A stretch of 13,220 bases of DNA, from contig CALGCU010000004.1 of assembly GCA_937886455.1 (NCBI GenBank), forward strand, positions 1-13,220, written 5' to 3'. Under the pieces are notes generated by a model, which ran no database searches, was not told the origin of the DNA, and worked only from the letters and a program-made list of their open reading frames with translations. Below are positions 1 to 5,859 of the stretch, piece after piece; the stretch's first letter is position 1, and each line of letters starts with the position of its first letter. The translations under genes were made by a program, and so were the position numbers. Source of the DNA: an uncultured Bacteroidales bacterium. GTDB lineage: Bacteria; Bacteroidota; Bacteroidia; Bacteroidales; Paludibacteraceae.

Positions 1-654
1 AAAGTCGTAATTGACCCCCACTCCTTATCAAGACCATTCAAAGTATCTTACATCATGGATGGTACGGAAAACATTGGTTCAAGCATTGGAGCCGGTGGTT
101 CGTTCTTCTCTCAAGCAACGGCTAACAGTTTCAATGTTTATGACAACAACGAGCAAAGAGTACAAATAGGCAATGTATCCGTGACCTCTTCTGGAGTTAC
201 TACATCTGGTGGTGCGTTGCAACTGTACAAAGAGGGGAACTCCCTCGCAATTTCTGCAACGGCTGCGAATGGCGAAGTAAGGGCAGCTTCATTCGTCAAC
301 ACCTCTCGCATTGATGCGAAAGAGAATCTCAAAAAAGTAGGTTCGGTTTTAGACAAGATTAAAGAAGCAGATATTCTTTCTTTCAACTTTGTGGACGATG
401 CAAAGAAGCATATCGGACTTGCGGTTGGCGGTGACTACAATGCACCAGAGGAAGTCATCTCTGTGGACGAGAATGGCGAAGAGCAAGGTGTTGACCTTTA
501 CTCAATGGTGAGCATGGCATGGAAAGCCATCCAGGAACAGCAAGAAATAATTGAATCCCTTGAAGCAAGGGTAGAAGCATTAGAAAAGAAACTTAATCCC
601 TTTGGGAAGATAACAGACATTATCAAAGGAGATACAGATGGCAATACAAATTAG
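1..654 (+). CDS. Tail fibre protein, C-terminal part with S74-type chaperone
   Basis: The reading frame is open from base 1, so the gene is cut at its 5' end; the ATG at 55 is internal. The first part is Gly/Ser/Thr-rich, as in fibre shafts. A segment beginning TSRIDAKENLKKVG (bases 301-342) matches the start of the peptidase S74 intramolecular chaperone domain. Ser at 304-306 and Lys at 319-321 have the Ser-x4-Lys spacing of the self-cleavage dyad. The end (DLYSMVSMAWKAIQEQ, then IESLEARVEALEKK) is the usual helical, coiled-coil tail that trimerises the fibre and is then released. By family knowledge the domain helps fold a trimeric fibre and cuts itself off. The Asp that usually follows the Ser is Arg here, so cleavage is probable but not certain. 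It overlaps the next gene by 17 nt. Confidence 0.8.
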   Translation, partial: KVVIDPHSLSRPFKVSYIMDGTENIGSSIGAGGSFFSQATANSFNVYDNNEQRVQIGNVSVTSSGVTTSGGALQLYKEGNSLAISATAANGEVRAASFVNTSRIDAKENLKKVGSVLDKIKEADILSFNFVDDAKKHIGLAVGGDYNAPEEVISVDENGEEQGVDLYSMVSMAWKAIQEQQEIIESLEARVEALEKKLNPFGKITDIIKGDTDGNTN

Positions 655-1117
655 AAGAGGCACAAATGCCAATTGGGAAGCTAACTATTCCAACATCGTA
701 AGCGGAGAGCCAGCGATCACAACAGACAGTGAGAGGTTTCTTGTAGGCACATCGGCTGGCACATTTGCGGAGTTTGCGAATGTTGAGGTGTTGGCTGATG
801 AGTTTGACTCTACGCATAGTTATATCGTTGGGGAACTCTGCACTTACAAGGGCAAGGTGTACGAATGCATCACAGTGCATAGCGGAGCATGGAACGCATC
901 GCACTTTAGTGTGCTGACATTGAGTGATGGGATTCTGTCAGCGAGTGATTACCTTGAGTTAGCGAATCTTATGGCAACTGCATACGATTCAACCGCTACA
1001 TACTTTGAGGGACAGTTCGTAACGTATAGCGGAAACGTATATGAAGCGAAGCAAGACATCGCAACTGCGGAAGCATGGACAGCATCACATTGGAATTTGA
1101 TAGGGAGTGCATCATGA
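638..1117 (+). CDS. Phage adhesin-like protein, Mtd-N-like plus two CBM-like repeats
   Basis: 159 aa, with AAAGGAG at 625-631 and a 6-nt spacer. Residues 1-48 (MAIQIRRGTNANWEAN, then SGEPAITTDSERFLVG) match the small N-terminal domain of the major tropism determinant type, common at the start of phage fibre and adhesin proteins. Two tandem repeats of about 40 residues follow. Residues 54-93 contain EFDSTHSYIVGELCTYKGKVYE and residues 113-154 contain AYDSTATYFEGQFVTYSGNVYEA, each ending in a W/F-rich strand. They resemble the aromatic-rich fold of carbohydrate-binding modules of the CBM5/12 type. I infer a virion surface protein that contacts host cell-wall glycans. It sits between the fibre and two fibre-tip genes. 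Confidence 0.7.
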   Translation: MAIQIRRGTNANWEANYSNIVSGEPAITTDSERFLVGTSAGTFAEFANVEVLADEFDSTHSYIVGELCTYKGKVYECITVHSGAWNASHFSVLTLSDGILSASDYLELANLMATAYDSTATYFEGQFVTYSGNVYEAKQDIATAEAWTASHWNLIGSAS

Positions 1118-1578
1118 TTAAGAAATTAATTAGAAATTTAATATACAAGACAAGCCTTGATTTCGTGCATCCAATCGGCTCATTTTATGATACCGATGAT
1201 GCTGATTTTGACCCCAACAAAGTATGGGGGGGGTCATGGGAATTATATGTAAATAGGGTTCGTGTTGGAGCTGGAGATTTATACCAATTAGGTGATGAGT
1301 TTGGAAGTGTTGACCATCAGCATAGAGTTGGTATGCAGTATGTAGGTGCATATTATGACACCAACTTGGAACAGTACGGAATTTTAGATATGACTGGCGG
1401 CGCTACAAACGTACTTGGCACAAGGACTTATGTAACAGGAAGTTACAATGTTAACAATGCGACAGCTGGAAGTTCAAAGACTATGGCTACCAACCGCTTC
1501 ACGCAGATAGGTAAAACAGAAGAAGCCGACAATCTCCAACCATCATACGCTGTTTATATGTGGCATAGAATAGCTTAA
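1114..1578 (+). CDS. Tail fibre tip / collar-like receptor-binding protein
   Basis: 154 aa from the ATG at 1114, which shares ATGA with the upstream stop and has AGGGAG at 1102-1107. An in-frame ATG at 1075 would cause a longer overlap and is less likely. Residues 19-45 read HPIGSFYDTDDADFDPNKVWGGSW, the fingerprint of phage tail-collar or baseplate tip domains (usually YPVGSIY..T.P...FGGTW). RVRVGAGDLY follows, then DHQH at 67-70, a place where collar domains carry metal-binding histidines, and a NLQPSYAVYMWHRIA ending that is standard for the family. Residues 1-9 (MIKKLIRNL) are nearly the same as in the next gene, suggesting a common attachment point. A run of eight G falls in the W-G-G codons. 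Confidence 0.75.
   Translation: MIKKLIRNLIYKTSLDFVHPIGSFYDTDDADFDPNKVWGGSWELYVNRVRVGAGDLYQLGDEFGSVDHQHRVGMQYVGAYYDTNLEQYGILDMTGGATNVLGTRTYVTGSYNVNNATAGSSKTMATNRFTQIGKTEEADNLQPSYAVYMWHRIA
1226..1233 (+). repeat. G8 homopolymer tract in fibre-tip gene
   Basis: Eight consecutive G form part of the Trp38-Gly39-Gly40 codons of the fibre-tip gene. Slippage by one base would end the receptor-binding domain early. This is the longest G run I see in the window. Confidence 0.85.
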
Positions 1579-1584
1579 TAGCGT

Positions 1585-1612
1585 CCTCTTTCCGTGAGGA
1601 TGCGGAAAGGGG
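1585..1612 (+). promoter_or_regulatory. Hairpin covering the ribosome binding site of the next gene
   Basis: Bases 1585-1594 (CCTCTTTCCG) pair with 1603-1612 (CGGAAAGGGG): ten pairs with one G-U, around an 8-nt loop. The 3' arm is the Shine-Dalgarno sequence for the ATGs at 1614/1617. The loop contains its own GAGG. No T tract follows, so this is not a typical terminator. A role in translation control is inferred. Confidence 0.6.
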
Positions 1613-1613
1613 A

Positions 1614-2090
1614 ATGATGATTAAGAAACTTATTAAGAATCTGTTTATAAAAAAGGCTGATTTGAATAGTCCGTCATTAACAGGAATACCAACAGCACCA
1701 ACCGCAACGAGCGGTGACGATAGCATACAGATAGCGAATACAGAGTTCGTAAATGATGCAATAGGTTTATTTAATGAACTTGGTGTCAACTATTTAAAGA
1801 TGGAGAATGGTCTTCTTCTTTGTTGGGGAGTCGAATATGTAAGAATAGTGGCTGGCTCGCTATCTGTTGATACAGTCATTACTTTGCCAGAATCATACCT
1901 AAACGCAAGTCAATTCGTTGTAGTTTTTGGCTCTGCCACAGGAACAGGGTATTCACAAAATGTTGCCGTACCATCAACAATCGCACAAACGGAAAACACA
2001 ATAACAGTTAGGTGTTGGAGAAAAACAGACAACACAACAGCAGAAACCACGCCAGCTTATGCATGGTTAGCAATCGGCAGATGGGAATAA
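1614..2090 (+). CDS. Small tail fibre protein, gp53-like C-terminal domain
   Basis: 158 aa, with GGAAAGGGG just upstream. Two ATGs lie in tandem (1614 and 1617); the second aligns with the start of the previous gene. Residues 2-10 (MIKKLIKNL) repeat the previous gene's N-terminus. Residues 19-50 (SPSLTGIPTAPTA, then IQIANTEFVNDAI) are the classic phage tail-fibre repeat unit. The rest (YLKMENGLLLCWG near residue 60, VITLPESYLNASQFVVV, AYAWLAIGRWE at the end) matches the C-terminal beta domain of gp53-like fibres. It probably forms a second receptor-binding tip that docks through the same N-terminal peptide. The RNA hairpin before it may limit its translation. Confidence 0.75.
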   Translation: MMIKKLIKNLFIKKADLNSPSLTGIPTAPTATSGDDSIQIANTEFVNDAIGLFNELGVNYLKMENGLLLCWGVEYVRIVAGSLSVDTVITLPESYLNASQFVVVFGSATGTGYSQNVAVPSTIAQTENTITVRCWRKTDNTTAETTPAYAWLAIGRWE

Positions 2091-2099
2091 GGAGCAAAC

Positions 2100-2327
2100 A
2101 TGAAAGACAAAATAACAAAACTCATTGATGTGAAATCCATCATGACTCTCGCTCTTGTGGGTGCGTTCATCTATGGTTTTGTCACAAAGATGATAACTCC
2201 ATCACAGTTCTTTAATATCTTCACTGTGATCGTGAGTTTTTATTTCGGCACACAGTATCAGAAGAATGCAGAAACAGTAGCGACAGACAACAACATTACA
2301 AGCAAAGCAAAAGGAATCACAGAATGA
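2100..2327 (+). CDS. Small membrane protein, possible holin
   Basis: 75 aa, with AAGGAG overlapping the preceding stop. Residues 14-28 (IMTLALVGAFIYGFV) and 38-50 (FFNIFTVIVSFYFG) are two hydrophobic segments. The N-terminus is charged and the C-terminus is short and polar. The position right before a second membrane protein and the endolysin fits a two-segment holin or holin partner. The ending FYFGTQYQKN is one I associate with Clostridia phages in this position. Overlaps the next gene by ATGA. Confidence 0.6.
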   Translation: MKDKITKLIDVKSIMTLALVGAFIYGFVTKMITPSQFFNIFTVIVSFYFGTQYQKNAETVATDNNITSKAKGITE

Positions 2328-2695
2328 CAACATTAGTTACCATCATCGGTGCAGTAGCAACTTTAGTGAGTGCCTTTTCTGTCGGCACTCTCATCAAGTT
2401 TTTCGTAGAGAGGAAAGACGGAAAGGACATCATGAAGAAGCAAGTAGAATCAAACACAGAAGCGATCAACGAACTCAAAAAGGAAACACAGATTATCAAG
2501 GCTATGTGTTTAGGATCGCTTTATGACCGAACGAAGTTCCTTGCAGAAACTTACATCAAGCGTGGTTGGGTTTCCGTAAAAGAGTACGAAGATTGGATGC
2601 ATTACTTGTATCAGCCTTACCATGATGGTGGCGGTGACGGAACAATCGACTACCTTAAAGACAAGTTAAAAGAATTACCGAATAAGGAGAATTAG
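2324..2695 (+). CDS. Lysis-cassette membrane protein, holin-like
   Basis: 123 aa with an ATGA overlap. Residues 1-27 (VTIIGAVATLVSAFSVGTL and flanks) form one membrane segment. A charged, probably coiled-coil stretch follows at about 36-60. A soluble domain ends the protein, containing YDRTKFLAETYIKRGWVSVKEY and YLYQPYHDGGGDGTIDYL. I recognise this C-terminal pattern (R..Y...G.I...E...L..LY..Y...GGNG) from proteins next to endolysins in many Gram-positive phages. Their function is usually unassigned, sometimes called holin or lysis accessory. One membrane span plus a cytoplasmic domain is an unusual holin form, so a regulator of the holin is also possible. Confidence 0.6.
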   Translation: MTTLVTIIGAVATLVSAFSVGTLIKFFVERKDGKDIMKKQVESNTEAINELKKETQIIKAMCLGSLYDRTKFLAETYIKRGWVSVKEYEDWMHYLYQPYHDGGGDGTIDYLKDKLKELPNKEN

Positions 2696-2696
2696 C

Positions 2697-3629
2697 ATGG
2701 CAAAATTAACATCGGCTAAAATGGTCGAAATGGCAAAGCACGTTGAGGGCAGACGCACACAGTATTGGAACAACTTCAAATGGAACGGACACAATGGTGG
2801 CAACTGCGGTTTAGTACACCCAGACGGAGTACAGAGTTATGACTGCAACAACTTCGTCAAGTCTTTGATTAATAAGCCGGAGATTGCATACTCCACTAAA
2901 GTGTGGGATTATGCCGTTCCCGAAACAGTAATTCCAGATTATACAGAATATGAACTTTTATGTGCTTGTTCCAACATCACATGGGGAAATTTCAGCAACT
3001 GTGTTCCGGCAGAAGTGCTTTATATGAGCGGACATATTGGACTTTTTGTAGGAGAGTACACAGACCCAAGCGGAATCGTAAACACCATCGAAGCCACGGC
3101 TGCCATGGGTGGCGGTGTCTTATCAAGCTACTGTGATGCAAGTGGAAACCGCTATAACCATAAAGGTGGCACATGGCTTGGTAAGTGGACAGCACATGGT
3201 AAACTGACAAAATATATCGACTACGGCACACAGCCACAGCCACAGCCGAGCGGAAAGATTGTCGAAGATGGAGAATGGGGTAAAAACACAACGCTTCTCG
3301 CACAGCAGATTTTCTCCACAGAACGTGACGGCATCGTTTCTAACCAGGATACAAACTGCAAGAAGTATTGCCTTAACTGTGTATCCGCAGATGACAATAG
3401 CGGTTCTTGGGTATGGAATGATTCAAAAGGATACTCCCCACTCATCAAGGCAATTCAGAAATGGTGCGGTATGGAAACCAAAGACATAGACGGAAAGTTC
3501 GGTTACAACTCCATCAGAGCATTACAGAAAAAACTTGGTGTTGGACAAGACGGATACTGCGGAGTATTAACAGTTAAAGCATTCCAGAGTTGGCTGAACT
3601 CTCAAGTAAAAGAAGAAGAAAGTGAGTAA
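2697..3629 (+). CDS. Endolysin, NlpC/P60- or CHAP-type with peptidoglycan-binding domain
   Basis: 310 aa; AAGGAG lies over the end of the previous gene. The N-terminal cysteine peptidase domain (about 1-175) has YDCNNFVKSLI with Cys50 as nucleophile, GHIGLFVGEY with His113, and NTIEAT with Glu132, a plausible catalytic triad. A Gln-Pro linker (178-186, PQPQPQP) leads to a C-terminal region, about 188-302, with DGEWGKNTT and DGKFGYNSIRALQKKLG followed by DGYCGVLTVKAFQSWL. These are repeats of the kind found in peptidoglycan-binding domain 1. It would cut wall peptide bonds after the holin opens the membrane. There is no signal peptide. Extra cysteines at 221-228 lie in the binding region. Confidence 0.85.
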   Translation: MAKLTSAKMVEMAKHVEGRRTQYWNNFKWNGHNGGNCGLVHPDGVQSYDCNNFVKSLINKPEIAYSTKVWDYAVPETVIPDYTEYELLCACSNITWGNFSNCVPAEVLYMSGHIGLFVGEYTDPSGIVNTIEATAAMGGGVLSSYCDASGNRYNHKGGTWLGKWTAHGKLTKYIDYGTQPQPQPSGKIVEDGEWGKNTTLLAQQIFSTERDGIVSNQDTNCKKYCLNCVSADDNSGSWVWNDSKGYSPLIKAIQKWCGMETKDIDGKFGYNSIRALQKKLGVGQDGYCGVLTVKAFQSWLNSQVKEEESE

Positions 3630-3640
3630 GGAGCAGATAA

Positions 3641-3952
3641 ATGTACAGAGCGACAACCCCAACAATCACATTTAACATTCCTGTTGACTTAACCGAAGCA
3701 AGCGAAGTGTATGTCACCTTTGCTTACCAAGGTGGAGTCTTAACTAAAACAAGCGAAAGTCTTACCATAACTACTTCCTCTGTCGCAGTTTATCTCTCAC
3801 AGGAAGAAACATTAACTCTTCCTGTGGGAGAAGTAACTGCACAGATAAATTGGCTTTACGAAGAAGAGGGAGCAATCAAACGTGCTTGCTCCAATATCAT
3901 TAAAGTAAACATCAGCAGAAACTTAATTGATGAGGTATTACCGAATGCGTGA
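3641..3952 (+). CDS. Post-lysis phage protein, baseplate-like beta domain
   Basis: 103 aa, with AAGGAG 11 nt upstream. The start MYRATTPTITFNI, the middle VYVTFAYQGGVLTK and LSQEETLTLPVGEVTAQI, and the end ISRNLIDEVLP match a widespread small phage family. These proteins look like the N-terminal beta domain of upper baseplate or fibre-attachment proteins, but the exact function is not established. The predicted fold is all beta. It lies after the endolysin and overlaps the next gene by 8 nt, so it is probably the first of a four-gene accessory fibre block. Confidence 0.6.
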   Translation: MYRATTPTITFNIPVDLTEASEVYVTFAYQGGVLTKTSESLTITTSSVAVYLSQEETLTLPVGEVTAQINWLYEEEGAIKRACSNIIKVNISRNLIDEVLPNA

Positions 3953-4247
3953 AGTAAGCGTAACTGTTGAGATTCCTGTGTACGATGTGCAAGTAGCAGA
4001 TGACACAGGCTATGCAGTAACAATCGAAAAAGAGTCGGACATCGAGATGGCTTGCGAAACCGCCATCATCCAAGGCTATGGTGCTGACTATGAGGGAGTA
4101 TACACAGTAGTACCCAAGGCAAAAACACCTACTGTACTCCCTACTAACGGAAGAACTCTCGCTGATAATATCACAGTGCAGAAGATTCCGTTTTACGAAA
4201 CGTCTAATGTAAGTGGTGAAACAGTATACATAGCAAATGAGGTATAA
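3945..4247 (+). CDS. Small phage fibre-associated protein
   Basis: 100 aa from the ATG at 3945, chosen because GAGG at 3932-3935 is 9 nt away and because MREVSVTVEIPVYDVQVADD aligns with the usual start of the family. A TTG at 3927 and an ATG at 3930 are in frame but would sit inside the SD region. The C-terminal third, TPTVLPTNGRTLADNITV and IPFYETSNVSGETVYIANEV, is a module that reappears at the end of the next protein. Beta-rich, no membrane segment. Probably a virion or fibre assembly component; the function is unproven. Confidence 0.6.
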   Translation: MREVSVTVEIPVYDVQVADDTGYAVTIEKESDIEMACETAIIQGYGADYEGVYTVVPKAKTPTVLPTNGRTLADNITVQKIPFYETSNVSGETVYIANEV

Positions 4248-4250
4248 CAA

Positions 4251-4823
4251 ATGGCAAGAAACAAAGTAATTTTTGGTGGCGAAGTCCTTATGGACATCAG
4301 CGACACAACGGCAGAAGCAAGCAATGTTGATTCTTCGGTGTACTTTTACACGAATGGTGGAGTTAAGACACAAGGCACATCTACAAAGGACAGTGATACA
4401 ACTGACGCAAATGCGAGTGCAAGTGAGATTCTTGCGACACGCACTGCTTATGTCAATAAGAACAAGATCACAGGAGCAATGCCGAACAACGGAGCGGTTG
4501 AACTGACTATCTCTGATGCAGATGATTCCATCGTAGTTCCGCTTGGCTATCACGATGGTAGCGGTACAGTTACACTCGCAGCCACCGAAGTTGCAAAGCT
4601 GAAGAACCATGCGAATATCAAGAATGGTGTCACGATCCTTGGCGAAACAGGAACGTACAGTGGAGAGGGAGCAGAAGTACAAAGCAAGACAGTAACTCCA
4701 AGTAAAACTGCACAGACAGTTCTGCCGGATACAGGCTATGATTATTTAAGCCAGGTAACTGTCGAAGCAATCCCTTACACCGAAACACCGAATACTTATG
4801 GAATTACTGTCACAATAGGTTAA
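4251..4823 (+). CDS. Modular tail-fibre-like protein
   Basis: 190 aa, with GAGG 9 nt upstream. Residues 1-44 (NKVIFGGEVLMDISDTT, then YFYTNGGVKTQGT) form a small domain repeated at the start of the following gene. The centre (VNKNKITGAMPNNGAV, then VPLGYHDGSGTV and GVTILGETGTYSGE) is a stretch I recognise from Lachnospiraceae phage structural proteins. The end (KTVTPSKTAQTVLPDTGYD, LSQVTVEAIPYTETPN) is the same beta module as in the previous gene. This pattern of exchanged domains is typical of fibres under host-range selection. The protein is probably exposed on the virion; its position there is not known. Confidence 0.65.
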   Translation: MARNKVIFGGEVLMDISDTTAEASNVDSSVYFYTNGGVKTQGTSTKDSDTTDANASASEILATRTAYVNKNKITGAMPNNGAVELTISDADDSIVVPLGYHDGSGTVTLAATEVAKLKNHANIKNGVTILGETGTYSGEGAEVQSKTVTPSKTAQTVLPDTGYDYLSQVTVEAIPYTETPNTYGITVTIG

Positions 4824-4827
4824 ATAA

Positions 4828-5640
4828 ATGGCAAACAATAAAGTCGAATACTTTGGAACAGTATTAATGGATATAAGCGACACTACCGCAACAGCAGAAG
4901 ATGTAGCGAGTGGCAAATACTTCTACAACAATGGTGGAGTACGCACGTTGGGAACTGCAAGCGGTGGTGGTGCTTCACAGAATGTATACTGTGGCGAATC
5001 AGTTCCATCGTCCTCGCTTGGCAGCAATGGTGACATCTATCTCAAGGCATCCTCTGGTGGTTCGTTAGAAGCCTATCCGCAAGACTTCACCGCAAGTGGT
5101 ATGAGTTCCACTTCCAATGCATCTGCGGGTATCGGTAAATCCGCCGAAGAGGGAAACTCCACATCGAATATGTATTCAAGTGGACAGTCCACAACAGGAA
5201 TAGTTGAATACTCGTTTGACTTGTCAGCCATTCCATCAAACGCAGTGATCTCTTCCGTCAGTTGTGAGGTCAAAGCACACGAAGAGAATGCTTCAAGGTC
5301 TACCTTTACTTTGCAGTTGTATTCTGGAAGTACCGCAAAGGGTAGTGAAACCACTGTCAATGGTACATCCAATACTATATACAACCTAACCACAGGAAGT
5401 TGGACAAGGGCAGAACTTGATAACCTTGTACTGCATACCAAGTACGAATACTATGGTGGTCTTGTAGCCGGAGCAACACTTACGATTGCATACACCATGT
5501 CTGACCCATCAGCCGAAGCCACCTTAACTGTATCAGAAGATGGATGGACAATCAGTGGTAGTGGCATCTATCAAAAGACTAATGGAACATGGCGAGAAGT
5601 ATCGAGCGTGACATTAGACTCTTCGATACAACATCAGTAG
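4828..5640 (+). CDS. Modular tail-fibre / putative adhesin protein
   Basis: 270 aa. The start has only a weak SD (AGG near 4818), so it may be translated by coupling to the gene ending 4 nt upstream. Residues 1-45 (NKVEYFGTVLMDISDTT, then YFYNNGGVRTLGT) are paralogous to the start of the previous protein. A Gly/Ser linker follows, then SLGSNGDIYLK. The long Ser/Thr-rich beta region from about residue 85 (YSFDLSAIPSNAVISSVSCE, LTTGSWTRAELDNLVLH) looks like a jelly-roll or lectin-like domain. The end (IYQKTNGTWREVSSVTLD) resembles fibre terminal repeats. It is the last gene before attP, a place where phages often keep exchangeable or lysogenic-conversion genes, so a surface adhesin made in the lysogen cannot be excluded. 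Confidence 0.6.
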   Translation: MANNKVEYFGTVLMDISDTTATAEDVASGKYFYNNGGVRTLGTASGGGASQNVYCGESVPSSSLGSNGDIYLKASSGGSLEAYPQDFTASGMSSTSNASAGIGKSAEEGNSTSNMYSSGQSTTGIVEYSFDLSAIPSNAVISSVSCEVKAHEENASRSTFTLQLYSGSTAKGSETTVNGTSNTIYNLTTGSWTRAELDNLVLHTKYEYYGGLVAGATLTIAYTMSDPSAEATLTVSEDGWTISGSGIYQKTNGTWREVSSVTLDSSIQHQ

Positions 5641-5687
5641 AAAAATAACAATTCATGTGGTATTATCTTATAGAAGAAAATCTCTGG

Positions 5688-5709
5688 TTACCGCCAAGTG
5701 GCTGACAAA
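5688..5709 (+). repeat. Composite repeat A, candidate integrase arm site
   Basis: TTACCGCCA (5688-5696), one A, then GTGGCTGACAAA (5698-5709). The same two blocks occur in reverse order at 5839-5859. The junction GCCAAGTGGC is a small dyad. Confidence 0.6.
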
Positions 5710-5720
5710 ACAGCAGAAAG

Positions 5721-5803
5721 CCCTTGAAAATAAAGGATAGTTTACTTTCAATAATGATTATTCAAAACCTTTATAAATCAGCACTTTCCTTTAATATCAA
5801 GGG
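5721..5803. repeat. 17-bp imperfect inverted repeat in attP region
   Basis: CCCTTGAAAATAAAGGA at 5721-5737 is matched at 15 of 17 positions by the reverse complement of 5787-5803 (TCCTTTAATATCAAGGG). The arms flank a 49-bp AT-rich centre. They may flank the crossover core or bind integrase; no poly-T follows, so a terminator is less likely. Confidence 0.5.
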
Positions 5804-5838
5804 TTTCCGTATTCCAGAGTATCCACAAATATTTCTGC

Positions 5839-5859
5839 GTGGCTGACAAATTACCGCCA
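5839..5859 (+). repeat. Composite repeat B, candidate integrase arm site
   Basis: GTGGCTGACAAA (5839-5850) followed directly by TTACCGCCA (5851-5859): the two blocks of the site at 5688 in swapped order. It ends one base before the integrase stop codon. Confidence 0.6.

Larger units (their letters stand above)
5641..5859. other. Non-coding attP-type region between late genes and integrase
   Basis: 219 bp with no convincing gene, AT-rich, directly downstream of the integrase stop. It holds two composite repeats (5688-5709 and 5839-5859) and a 17-bp imperfect inverted repeat (5721-5737 with 5787-5803). Such clustering next to a tyrosine integrase is what an attP with arm-type sites and a core would look like. 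I cannot identify the core crossover sequence. I see no clear rho-independent terminator, although two operons converge here. Confidence 0.6.

Noticed and set aside
638..1117. Diversity-generating retroelement, suggested by the Mtd-N-like domain
   Set aside because: No reverse transcriptase, template repeat or near-duplicate variable region is seen in the window; the domain alone is widespread in phage fibres.
1585..1612. Transcription terminator between the tip genes
   Set aside because: No T tract follows, and the 3' arm is itself the next gene's SD; an RNA control element is more likely.
3912..4682. 256-aa minus-strand open frame, Cys-rich
   Set aside because: It lies opposite three well-supported plus-strand genes with good SDs, and its odd Cys/Ile/Arg-rich composition fits an antisense shadow.
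5721..5803. Rho-independent terminator for the late operon
   Set aside because: The arms are 49 bp apart and AT-rich, and no T tract follows; better explained as part of attP.
5641..5859. CRISPR array, suggested by repeated blocks
   Set aside because: Only two copies in different order, with no regular spacers and no cas genes.
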